Part shown: positions 52,528-60,641 of the stretch, in pieces
Layout: each line of letters opens with the position of its first letter
Position numbering within the stretch: position 1 is the first letter of the stretch
Assembly: GCF_036188265.1 (NCBI RefSeq)
Contig: NZ_CP108093.1
Coordinates: 5,414,001 to 5,478,000 of the forward strand
Direction: 5' to 3'
Source: Streptomyces sp. NBC_00247
Lineage (GTDB): Bacteria > Actinomycetota > Actinomycetes > Streptomycetales > Streptomycetaceae
DNA length: 64,000 nt
Translations under genes and position numbers: made by a program
The notes under the pieces: generated by a model
What the model was told of the DNA's origin: nothing
Seen by the model: the letters and a program-made list of their open reading frames with translations, nothing else
Databases searched by the model: none

Positions 52528-52592
52528 CTCCCGTCCGGCGTCGCGCGGGGGGTGTCACCGCATCCCGCGGGCCCGGCGTGACAGGGTGGAAC

Positions 52593-52619
52593 TCCCGCCC
52601 GGCCGCGCGCCGGGCGGGA
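52593..52619 (+). terminator. Terminator after lspA-rluD-GNAT genes
   Basis: TCCCGCCCGGC and GCCGGGCGGGA pair over 11 bp around CGCGC. It lies 29 bases before the next gene's start. Confidence 0.8.
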
Positions 52620-52647
52620 TTCCTGCATCCTGCGGAAGGCGCCCCAC

Positions 52648-54234
52648 GTGGACCAGATGGCACTGCTCCTGCTGCTCCTGCTGGGAGCGGTGATCACGGT
52701 GCCGGTGGGAGAGCGGCTGGGACTGCCGGCCCCGGTGCTGATGACACTCATCGGCGTGGGGATGGCCTTCCTCCCCTTCGTGCCCAACGTCGACATCCCG
52801 CCGGAGATCATCCTCCCCGCCCTGCTGCCGCCGCTGCTCTACGCCTCCGTGCAGCGCACCTCCTGGCGGCAGTTCGCGGCCAACAAACGGCCGATCTTCC
52901 TGCTCGCGGTCGCCCTGGTCTTCGTGACGACAGCGGCCGTGGCGGCCGTCGCCGACTCCGTCGTGCCCGGACTGCCCCTCGCCGCCGCGGTGGCGCTCGG
53001 CGCGCTCGTCGCGCCCCCCGACCCGGTGGCCGCAACGGCCGTCGCCGGCTCGCTCGGTCTGCCGCGTCGGCTGATCTCCATCCTGGAGGGCGAGGGCCTC
53101 TTCAACGACGTGACCGCGATCGTGCTGTACCACGTGGCCATCGCGGCGGCGGTGTCCGGCACCTTCTCGCTTCCGGAGGCCCTCGGGCTGCTGGTCCTGT
53201 CGGCCGTGGTCGCGGTGGTGGTCGGACTCGCGCTGGGCTGGCTCACCCTCAAGCTGATGGGGCTCCTCGGGGACGCCACGCTCCAGGTCGGCCTCACCCT
53301 GCTCGTCCCGTTCATCGCCTACGTCCTGTCCGAGGAGCTGATGGGCTCCGGCGTCCTCGCCGTCCTGACCATCGCGCTCTTCCTCGCCGAGCACACCGCG
53401 GACGCCGACGACGTGCTCGGCCGGCTCACCGGGCGCACCTTCTGGAACATCGTGGACACCCTGGTCACCGGGATCGCCTTCGGGCTCATCGGGCTGGAAC
53501 TCAGCAGCGTCTTCGGCACCGCCGACGGGCGGGAGTGGCGGCTGGCGGGCTGGGGGCTCGCGATCGTCGCCGTGGTCATCGGCGTACGGCTGCTCTGGCT
53601 GCTGCCCGCGACCTGGCTGGCCAAGAAGCTGCACACCCTGCGCGACGTGAGCGAGGAGATCCCGACCAGCTGGCGGGAGACCGTCGTCATGTGGTGGGCG
53701 GGGATGCGCGGGGTGGCCTCCGTGGCGCTGGCCCTCGCCGTACCGCTGAAGACCGACGACGGCGAACCCTTCCCCGGCCGCGACGAGATCGTCTTCATCG
53801 CCTTCGCGGTCATCATGGCGACCCTGGTCTTCCAGGGGCTCACCCTGCCCTGGCTGGTGCGCCGGCTCGGTGTCCGGGCCGACACCGACGCCGAACGTGA
53901 GCTGGAGAGGCGCCTCGCGATCCGTGCGGCGAAGGCGGCCAAGGCGCGGCTGAAGGAGATCCAGCAGGTGGAGGAGTTCCCCGAGGACGTGCTGGAGCGG
54001 CTCCAGCGCGCCGCCTACGACATCGGGGCGCGCATCAGCCCCGACATGGTGGACGAGGAGCGGCGCGACGCCTACGCCCAGCGCGCGAAGCGCTTCAAGG
54101 AGGTCAGCCGCATCCAGCGGGAGCTGCTGTCGGCCGCCCGCCACGAGGTGCTCTCGGCCCGCAGTGAGGCCGGTTCGGACCCGGAGGTGGTCGACCGGGT
54201 GCTGCGGTTCCTGGACGTGCGCAGCCTGCGCTGA
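52648..54234 (+). CDS. CPA1-type Na+/H+ antiporter
   Basis: The 528-residue protein has about 12 membrane helices. The ion site is suggested by LVAPPDPVAATAVAGSLG, LEGEGLFNDVTAIV and WWAGMRGVASVALALAVP, all NhaP/CPA1 motifs. The last 110 residues are cytoplasmic, charged and coiled. It exchanges Na+ or K+ for protons for pH and salt balance. GTG start. Confidence 0.92.
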   Translation: MDQMALLLLLLLGAVITVPVGERLGLPAPVLMTLIGVGMAFLPFVPNVDIPPEIILPALLPPLLYASVQRTSWRQFAANKRPIFLLAVALVFVTTAAVAAVADSVVPGLPLAAAVALGALVAPPDPVAATAVAGSLGLPRRLISILEGEGLFNDVTAIVLYHVAIAAAVSGTFSLPEALGLLVLSAVVAVVVGLALGWLTLKLMGLLGDATLQVGLTLLVPFIAYVLSEELMGSGVLAVLTIALFLAEHTADADDVLGRLTGRTFWNIVDTLVTGIAFGLIGLELSSVFGTADGREWRLAGWGLAIVAVVIGVRLLWLLPATWLAKKLHTLRDVSEEIPTSWRETVVMWWAGMRGVASVALALAVPLKTDDGEPFPGRDEIVFIAFAVIMATLVFQGLTLPWLVRRLGVRADTDAERELERRLAIRAAKAAKARLKEIQQVEEFPEDVLERLQRAAYDIGARISPDMVDEERRDAYAQRAKRFKEVSRIQRELLSAARHEVLSARSEAGSDPEVVDRVLRFLDVRSLR

Positions 54235-54246
54235 GCCGGGGCGCGG

Positions 54247-55377
54247 TCAGCCGCGGCCGGTGTGCGGGGTCGGCTCCTTGCCGTTGCGGCGGACGGACGC
54301 GGCCGTACGGGAGGTCAGCTCCGGCCACTGGTCGGCCGCGACGAGCGTGGCGGGGGCCGTCGCGACCCGGGGCAGGGCGTACGGGTGGTGGTCCCGGAGC
54401 CAGGCGATCAGCTGCTCGCGCACCGCGCACCGGACCGTCCAGACGTCGTCCGCGTCCTTCGCGGTGACCACGGCCCGCACCTGGATGGTGGTCGGGGTGG
54501 TGTCGGTCACCGCGAGGGACCAGGTCCGACCGTCCCAGGCGCCGCACTCGCCGAGGATGTCGCGCATCTTGTCCCGCATCGCGGCCATCGGTGCCGCGTG
54601 GTCGAGATGGAAGTAGACCGTGCCGGTCATCTGGACCCCGCCGCGCGACCAGTTCTCGAACGGACGGCTGGTGAAGTACGACACCGGCATGGTGATCCGG
54701 CGCTCGTCCCAGGTGCGTACGGCGAGGAAGGTCAGCGTGATCTCCTCCACCGTGCCCCATTCGCCGTCCACCACCACGGTGTCGCCGAGGCGCACCATGT
54801 CGCCGAAGGCGATCTGGAACCCGGCGAAGACGTTGCCGAGGGTGGACTGGGCGGCGACACCGGCGACGATGCCGAGCACACCGGCCGAGGCCAGCATCGA
54901 GGTGCCGACGGTCTGCATCGCCGGGAAGGTCAGCAGCATCGCGGCGACGGCCACCGTGGTCACCACCGCGATGACCACCCGCTGGATCAGCGTCACCTGG
55001 GTGCGCACGCGGCGTACCCGGGCCGGATCGCGGGTGGAGGTGGCGTACCGCGCGTACGAGGACTCCACGACGGTCGCCGCCACCCGGACCACCAGCCAGG
55101 CCGAGGCGCCGATCAGGACCAGGCTCAGCACCTGGCCGATCGCCTCCCGGTGGTCGCGCACCAGCTCCAGGCGCAGATGGGCGAAGGTGCCGCGCAGCAG
55201 GGCCGCGCAGATCACCACCTGGAGGGGTGGGCGGCAGCGTCGCAGCAAGCCCCACAGGGGCGTGTCGGGGTGCCGGACGTCCGCCTTTCGCAGAGCCAGG
55301 TCCACCAGCCAGCCGGCCAGCAGGGTGATCGCCACCGAGCCGCCGACGATCAGCAGCGGGCGCAGCACGTTCTCCAT
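54247..55377 (-). CDS. MscS-family mechanosensitive channel
   Basis: The 376-residue protein has about four membrane helices and the pore helix region GVLGIVAGVAAQSTLGNVFAGFQIAF, followed by the beta-barrel cap (DTVVVDGEWGTVEEITLTF) and YFTSRPFENWSR. It releases solutes on hypo-osmotic shock. ATG 55377 follows GGAGGACACGAGG. It converges on the antiporter gene with only 12 bases between stops. Confidence 0.92.
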   Translation of the reverse strand: MENVLRPLLIVGGSVAITLLAGWLVDLALRKADVRHPDTPLWGLLRRCRPPLQVVICAALLRGTFAHLRLELVRDHREAIGQVLSLVLIGASAWLVVRVAATVVESSYARYATSTRDPARVRRVRTQVTLIQRVVIAVVTTVAVAAMLLTFPAMQTVGTSMLASAGVLGIVAGVAAQSTLGNVFAGFQIAFGDMVRLGDTVVVDGEWGTVEEITLTFLAVRTWDERRITMPVSYFTSRPFENWSRGGVQMTGTVYFHLDHAAPMAAMRDKMRDILGECGAWDGRTWSLAVTDTTPTTIQVRAVVTAKDADDVWTVRCAVREQLIAWLRDHHPYALPRVATAPATLVAADQWPELTSRTAASVRRNGKEPTPHTGRG

Positions 55378-55423
55378 CCTCGTGTCCTCCGGGGTCCGGG
55401 TGGCAGCTGGCACCATGGGCGGC

Positions 55424-55993
55424 ATGAACATCATGCTTTTCCACTCGACCTACGGGCTCCGGCCCGCGGTGCACGCCGCTGCCGACCGGCTCCGAGCAGC
55501 CGGCCATGAGGTGCGCGTGCCCGATCTGTTCGAGGGGCACACCTTTGAAACGCAGGCGGAGGCGCAGGCGTACCGGGAGGAGCTGGGCAAGGACGAGCTG
55601 CTCAAGCGGGCGGTACTGGCCGCTGCGCCCTACTCGGAGCAAGGGCTCGTGTACGTGGGCTTCTCGCTCGGCGCGGCCGTGGCGCAGACCCTCGCCCTCG
55701 GCGACGAGAAGGCACGCGGGCTGCTGCTCTTCCACGGCACCTCGGACCTCGCCGAGAACGCGAGCACGGACGAGCTCCCGGTCCAGCTGCACGTCGCCGA
55801 CCCCGACGCCTCGGAACCGCACGACTGGCTGAACAGCTGGTACCTGGAGATGCGGCGGGCCGGGGCGGACGTGGAGATCTACCGCTACCCCGGTGCCGGA
55901 CACCTCTTCACCGACGACGCTCTGCCCGACTACGACGAGAAGTCGGCCGAGCTGGCGTGGAAGGTCGCGCTGGGCTTCCTGGCGACCCTCTGA
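55424..55993 (+). CDS. Dienelactone hydrolase-like alpha/beta hydrolase
   Basis: The 189-residue protein is a short dienelactone-hydrolase-like hydrolase. The nucleophile elbow is GFSLGAA, with Ser where classic enzymes have Cys. The catalytic His is in GAGHLF. It may act as an esterase. ATG 55424 was chosen over ATG 55415 by similarity to MNIxLFHSTYGLRPAV. It is divergent from the MscS gene. Confidence 0.85.
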   Translation: MNIMLFHSTYGLRPAVHAAADRLRAAGHEVRVPDLFEGHTFETQAEAQAYREELGKDELLKRAVLAAAPYSEQGLVYVGFSLGAAVAQTLALGDEKARGLLLFHGTSDLAENASTDELPVQLHVADPDASEPHDWLNSWYLEMRRAGADVEIYRYPGAGHLFTDDALPDYDEKSAELAWKVALGFLATL

Positions 55994-56000
55994 CGTGCCG

Positions 56001-56039
56001 CGCCCCCGGGGCCCGGACACGGACCGGGACCCGGGGGCG
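56001..56039. terminator. Bidirectional terminator between convergent genes
   Basis: CGCCCCCGGG and CCCGGGGGCG (10 bp, 56001-56010 and 56030-56039) close a 19-nt region that can pair further. It lies 7 bases past one stop and 5 bases before the other. Confidence 0.8.
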
Positions 56040-56044
56040 GTGGC

Positions 56045-57022
56045 TCATCCGCGGTAGGCGGTCCAGCTGTCGCTCATGCGCTGCACCTGGCCCGGGGTGA
56101 ACTGGTACATGCAGGAGTCGTACGTGTAGTCCATGAAGTTGTGGATCGGGTCGGCCCCGGTCTTGTTGGTGCAGGTGTCCCGGCCGGTGGGGCACTCGTA
56201 GGCCTCGGTCTTCTCGGCCGGGGTGTCGGCGACGTAGTCCCCGTTTCCGTTGCAGCCGCCCTGGAAGGTGTGGTAGAGCCCCATCCAGTGGCCGACCTCG
56301 TGGGTGGCGGTGTCGCCCTCGTCGTAGTGGGTGGCGGCGCCGCCCGGCAGCGAGGTGTCGAGGATCACCACGCCGTCCATGCTCGGGCTGGACGTGTAGG
56401 AGCTCGGGAAGGTCGCCCAGCCGAGGAGACCGCCGCCGAGGTTGGCGGTGTAGACGTTGAGGGCGTTGGCCCCGCCCTTGCGCAGGGTGCTCTTCATCGA
56501 TCTCTCGGCGCTGGAGCCGGAGCTCACGTTGTACCAGGTGGCGTTGTCGGTGTAGTCCGTTCCCGCCAGGGTGAAGCTGAAGCCGGTGGCCGTGTTGCCC
56601 GTACCGGCTCCGGAGTACGCGCTGTTGAGCACGCTCATCTGGGCGCTGACGGCGCTCGCCGACAGTTTTCCGGTGGTGCCCGAGTGGATGACGTGGAAGT
56701 ACACGGGTATGGAGGCGCCGGCCGCCACGGCGGTGACCCCCGCCGAGCGGCGTTGGGCGAGTCTGGTGCGCAGGTCCGCGTCCATCGTCTTCGCCGCGGC
56801 GGTGCTGACGGCGTTGGGCTCGTGCGCCGTGGCGCCCGCCCCGGGGCGGGCCTGCCGGGCGAGGGCGGACGTCGTGTCGTCGGCGCAGCCGGCAGCCCCG
56901 GGAGCGGCGGCGGCGTTGACCGGCGAGGCGGACACCGGTGTCAGGGCCAGGGTTCCCGCCAGGGCGGCGGTGGCGAGCAGGCGGCGACGCACGTGGGGGG
57001 AGGTCGGGAAGAGAGCGCGCAC
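56045..57022 (-). CDS. Secreted M43-type zinc metalloprotease
   Basis: The 325-residue protein has a signal peptide (about 1-38: basic RRRLLATAALAGTLALTPVSASPVNA), a propeptide region and a protease domain with H241-E-x-x-H245-x-x-G-x-x-H251 (HEVGHWMGLYH), followed by MDYTYDSCM, the Met-turn of the pappalysin/cytophagalysin group. Six or more cysteines suggest disulfides. GTG 57022 follows GAGGAG. The substrate is unknown. Confidence 0.93.
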   Translation of the reverse strand: MRALFPTSPHVRRRLLATAALAGTLALTPVSASPVNAAAAPGAAGCADDTTSALARQARPGAGATAHEPNAVSTAAAKTMDADLRTRLAQRRSAGVTAVAAGASIPVYFHVIHSGTTGKLSASAVSAQMSVLNSAYSGAGTGNTATGFSFTLAGTDYTDNATWYNVSSGSSAERSMKSTLRKGGANALNVYTANLGGGLLGWATFPSSYTSSPSMDGVVILDTSLPGGAATHYDEGDTATHEVGHWMGLYHTFQGGCNGNGDYVADTPAEKTEAYECPTGRDTCTNKTGADPIHNFMDYTYDSCMYQFTPGQVQRMSDSWTAYRG

Positions 57023-57343
57023 AGGGACTCCTCGATCGGACGCGCGGGTGAGGGATTTCCTCGCCCGCTCCGCCGGGAGATTACGTGTGCATGTCATTCC
57101 TGGGGGAGTGTTCTTCCGGCCTGTTCGCCGAGGGACGGGTGGGTTTCCCGGGCGGTCGGCGCCGTGCTCGCGTCCGTCCGCGAAGCGTCCTCGTAACCGG
57201 GCCGTCGACGCCGCGGGCGGTGTGTCCGCAAAGCGGCGCCCCGGCCGTGACCTCCGGGACACACGACCGCCGCGCCCGCCGTGGCCGGAACCCGCTCAGG
57301 GGGAGGGATCCGGTCCGGGCGGCGTACGGCGGTGGGGGAAGCG
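57023..57343. other. Upstream region of the metalloprotease gene
   Basis: About 320 bases with no supported gene. It is A+T-richer around 57060-57110, where the protease promoter may lie. I could not identify -10/-35 boxes. Confidence 0.4.
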
Positions 57344-57385
57344 GGACGGGCGGGCGGGCACCCGGAGGTGTCCGCCCGCCCGTCC
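57344..57385 (-). terminator. Terminator after the DsbA-like gene
   Basis: A 19-bp stem (arms 57344-57362 and 57367-57385) with one G:U-type mismatch and loop CGGA, 23 bases past the stop on the minus strand. Confidence 0.85.
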
Positions 57386-57407
57386 GGGGGAGCCGTGAGC
57401 CGGGGCG

Positions 57408-58220
57408 TCAGCCCTTGAGCGCCGCGTCGATCGCCGTGGTGTAGTCGGCCACCGTCATGGGCGCGCTGTCGCTGCCCTCGGCGGTCACGGTCTTGCCGTC
57501 CATCTTCAGGGTCGGCGTGCCGGTCACCCCGCTGGAGTCGAAGGTCTTGGACATCTTGACGGCCCAGGCGTCGTAGGTGCCGTCGTTGACGTTCTTCTGG
57601 AACGCCTTGTTGTCCTTGAGCGCGTCCACCGTGTCGGCGACCTCGATGAGGTAGCTGTCCTTGGCGAACTTGTCGTCGGTCTCCTCGGGGTGGTACTTCG
57701 CCGAGTACAGCGCGGTCTTGTACTGGAGGAACGCCTCCGGGCTGACGTTCAGCGCCGCGCCCAGGGCGCTGAGGGCGTTCTTGGAGCCCTCGCCGTTGTC
57801 GCTGTTGTCGATGAAGGTGGCACCGACGTACTTGATCTTGTACTTGCCGTCCGCGACGTCCTTGGCGACCGTCGAACCGACGGTCTGCTCGAACTGGGCG
57901 CATATCGGGCAGCGGGAGTCCTCGTACATCTCCAGCGTCTTCTTCGCGGAGGACTCACCGACGACGACGGTCGTACCGTTGGTGCCGGTGGTGTTCTTCG
58001 GGGCGACCACCTTCGCGTCGCCCGCGGCCTCCCAGGCGTCCGGCTTGTTCAGCTCGTTGACGCCGTAGGCGACACCGCCGGCGATCGCCAGCACCGCGAC
58101 GATCGAGACGCCGACGACGATCTGCTTGCGGGCCTTGTCCTTCTTCGCCTGGCGCTCGCGCTCCGCGCGCAGCCGCTCGCGGGCCGCTGCCTTGTTCGCC
58201 TGGTTGTTGCGGTTGCTCAT
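57408..58220 (-). CDS. Membrane-anchored DsbA/thioredoxin-fold protein
   Basis: The 270-residue protein has a basic N-terminus (MSNRNNQANKAAARERLRAE), one membrane helix (about 33-54) and an extracytoplasmic DsbA-like domain with the active site C104-P-I-C107. It is probably a thiol-disulfide oxidoreductase for secreted proteins. ThrPro-type loop SSGVTGTPTLKMDG matches the cis-Pro motif. The next gene upstream encodes a membrane protein with extracytoplasmic cysteines. Confidence 0.93.
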   Translation of the reverse strand: MSNRNNQANKAAARERLRAERERQAKKDKARKQIVVGVSIVAVLAIAGGVAYGVNELNKPDAWEAAGDAKVVAPKNTTGTNGTTVVVGESSAKKTLEMYEDSRCPICAQFEQTVGSTVAKDVADGKYKIKYVGATFIDNSDNGEGSKNALSALGAALNVSPEAFLQYKTALYSAKYHPEETDDKFAKDSYLIEVADTVDALKDNKAFQKNVNDGTYDAWAVKMSKTFDSSGVTGTPTLKMDGKTVTAEGSDSAPMTVADYTTAIDAALKG

Positions 58221-58280
58221 GATGCGTTCTCCGTGGGATGTACGTGAAGGGTCAGAAAAAGGGGAGGGGGCGTACCGGGC

Positions 58281-58964
58281 TCAGACCGGCAGCGGAGGCC
58301 CTCTCCGGCCCACGGAGTGCGTGAAGAGCGGACGGGCGGCGACGAACGGGCGCGCGCCCGGAAGGCGTACGGCGCCCCGCACCGGAGAACGGGACCCACG
58401 GGCCACCGCCAGCGCGACCAGCAGCGGGCTGAACGCGAAGGCGGCAGCCGCCCGCAGCAGGGCCGCCAGCGCGGCCTCGCCGCGCCGCAGCCAGGCCGCC
58501 GCGAGCAGCCCGACGCTCACGTGCGCGGCGAGCAGCAGCCACGGGACGCCCGGCCCGGGGGGCAGCGGCAGCGCGGCGCCGGAGGCGGGGTGGCCGACTC
58601 CGGCCACCCGCGCCAGCGGAGCGCCCACTCCGTGGCCGCCGCAGAGCACGTCGAACCCCAGGGAGCGCAGCGGACCGGCCACCGGGCCGCCCGCCGCGCC
58701 GTAACAGAGCTGCTGCCCGGTGGTGAAGACCGTGTCGGCGGCGAGCTCCAGCGGGACCAGCAGCCCCGCTATCGCCCCGAAGCCGCGCTCCCGGCCCGCC
58801 AGCGCGTACGCGACGGCGAACACCAGGCCCCCCACCAGCGCCAGCGCGGTCACCGGCAGGGCTTCACGGGAGAGCAGGACGTGGGACGCCGAGGACAGCG
58901 TGACGACGAGCGCGGTGAAGAGCGCCGCGCGCGCGGTCCTGGGTCGCGTCCCTGATATGTCCAT
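58281..58964 (-). CDS. Five-helix membrane protein of unknown function
   Basis: The 227-residue protein has about five helices and a loop between helices 3 and 4 with LCYGAAGG and VLCGGHGVG. It resembles small actinobacterial membrane proteins found near copper-handling and redox genes, but I do not recognise a family name. The tail is basic (RGSRSPVRGAVRLPGARPF). ATG 58964 was chosen; GTG 58982 is possible. It lies 60 bases before the DsbA-like gene, so the two may be co-transcribed. Confidence 0.75.
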   Translation of the reverse strand: MDISGTRPRTARAALFTALVVTLSSASHVLLSREALPVTALALVGGLVFAVAYALAGRERGFGAIAGLLVPLELAADTVFTTGQQLCYGAAGGPVAGPLRSLGFDVLCGGHGVGAPLARVAGVGHPASGAALPLPPGPGVPWLLLAAHVSVGLLAAAWLRRGEAALAALLRAAAAFAFSPLLVALAVARGSRSPVRGAVRLPGARPFVAARPLFTHSVGRRGPPLPV

Positions 58965-59005
58965 CGCCGGAGAGTCTCGCACGCGCCCCCGTAAGCGACT
59001 CCTAA

Positions 59006-59034
59006 AGGTCCGGGACGACGGCTGTCCCGGACCT
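59006..59034 (-). terminator. Terminator after the DUF2252 gene
   Basis: AGGTCCGGGAC and GTCCCGGACCT pair over 11 bp with a 7-nt loop, 26 bases past the stop on the minus strand. Confidence 0.85.
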
Positions 59035-59059
59035 CCGGTCGGCTCCTGTCATGGATTGG

Positions 59060-60385
59060 TCAGAGGCCCGGAATGCGGCCGTTGCGGAAAAGGTCCACGA
59101 AGATCCGGTGGTCCCGGCGTGCCCGCGCGCCGTAGCTGTGGGCGAAGTCGACGAGGAGATCGCCGAAGCCGTCCTCGTCGGCCGCGATGGCGGCGTCGAT
59201 GGCCCGCTCGGTGGAGAACGGCACCAGCGAGTGACCGCTCTCGTCGTCGGCCGCCGCGTGCATGGTGGCCGTCGCCCGGCCCAGGTCGGCGACGACCGCC
59301 GCGATCTCGTCGGGCTCGTCGATGTCGGACCAGTCCAGGTCCACGGCGTAGGGCGAGACCTCCGCCACCAGCTGTCCGGCGCCGTCCAGCTCGGTCCAGC
59401 CCAGCCACGGGTCGGCGTGGTCCTGGAGCGCCCGCTGCGAGATCACCGTGCGGTGGCCCTCGTGCTGGAAGTAGCCGCGCACCGAGGCGTCCGTGATGTG
59501 CCGGGAGACGGCCGGGGTCTGGGCCTGCTTGACGTAGATCACGACGTCGTTCTCCAGGGCGTCGCTGTTGCCCTCCAGCAGGATGTTGTACGAGGGCAGC
59601 CCGGCCGAGCCGATGCCGATGCCCCGGCGGCCCACCACGTCCTTCACCCGGTAGGAGTCCGGGCGGGTCAGGCTCGACTCGGGCAGGGTCTCCAGGTAGC
59701 CGTCGAACGCGGCGAGGACCTTGTAGCGGGTCGCCGCGTCGAGGTCGATGGCGCCGCCGTCCGGGGCGAACCGGCGCTCGAAGTCGCGGATCTCCGTCAT
59801 CGAGTCCAGCAGCGAGAAGCGGGTGAGCGACCGGGCCGTCCGGAGCGCGCCGAGCAGCGGGCCGTCGGCGGTGTCCAGGGTGAAGGGCGGCACCTCGTCG
59901 TTCTTCGCGCCGGTCGCGAGCGCGTGGACGCGCTCGCGGTACGCGGCGGCGTAGACCCGGACCAGCTCGGTGATCTGGTCGTCGCTCAGCGCCTTGGCGT
60001 ACCCGATCAGGGCGACGGAGGCGGCGAAGCGCTTGAGGTCCCAGGTGAACGGGCCGACGTACGCCTCGTCGAAGTCGTTGACGTTGAAGACCAGGCGGCC
60101 GTTGGCGTCCATGTAGGTGCCGAAGTTCTCCGCGTGGAGGTCCCCGTGGATCCAGACGCGGCCGGTGCGCTCGTCCAGGAACGGGCCGCCGTGCCGCTCC
60201 CGGGCGAGGTCGTCGTAGAACAGGCAGGCGGTGCCCCGGTAGAAGGCGAAGGCCGAGCCCGCCATCTTCCGGAACTTGACCTGGAAGGCGGCCGGGTCGG
60301 CCGCCAGCAGCTCACCGAAGGCGGTCTCGAAGACGGCGAGAATGCGCTCCCCGCGGTCTTCCGCGCCGCTCTGCTGTTCCGACAT
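59060..60385 (-). CDS. DUF2252 protein, kinase-like fold
   Basis: The 441-residue protein has IHGDLHAENFGTY and NDFDEAYVGPFTWDL, the catalytic loop and metal loop of aminoglycoside-phosphotransferase-like kinases, in a DUF2252 framework. It may phosphorylate a small molecule; the family is uncharacterised. ATG 60385 (MSEQQSG) follows AGGAGG by 9 bases; the frame is open 46 codons upstream. It is divergent from dnaE. Confidence 0.88.
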   Translation of the reverse strand: MSEQQSGAEDRGERILAVFETAFGELLAADPAAFQVKFRKMAGSAFAFYRGTACLFYDDLARERHGGPFLDERTGRVWIHGDLHAENFGTYMDANGRLVFNVNDFDEAYVGPFTWDLKRFAASVALIGYAKALSDDQITELVRVYAAAYRERVHALATGAKNDEVPPFTLDTADGPLLGALRTARSLTRFSLLDSMTEIRDFERRFAPDGGAIDLDAATRYKVLAAFDGYLETLPESSLTRPDSYRVKDVVGRRGIGIGSAGLPSYNILLEGNSDALENDVVIYVKQAQTPAVSRHITDASVRGYFQHEGHRTVISQRALQDHADPWLGWTELDGAGQLVAEVSPYAVDLDWSDIDEPDEIAAVVADLGRATATMHAAADDESGHSLVPFSTERAIDAAIAADEDGFGDLLVDFAHSYGARARRDHRIFVDLFRNGRIPGL

Positions 60386-60641
60386 CGCTGGGTGCCTCCT
60401 GGTACAGGGCGTCGAACTGCGTCGAGCACCGTCGAACATGGCGTTCATGACAAAAGGGACGGGCGTCCCCGCCTCTCCAACGCGTGACCGTACTCGCAAG
60501 TGCCCGTCGTTCGTCAGCGCCAAGACGTAGACTTCCAGGCTGTCCCCCCGACATCCCCCAGCCGTCAGCCACCCGTCGCCCGTCCGTCACCGCGGGCCGA
60601 GTGCTGCGTGCGACATCCGTCATCCCCGGAGGCTCAGCGCC
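60386..60641 (+). promoter_or_regulatory. Divergent promoter region before dnaE
   Basis: 256 bases. TAGACT (60528-60533) could be a -10 box for dnaE, about 110 bases before the GTG, without a good -35. Nothing else is recognised. Confidence 0.35.
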
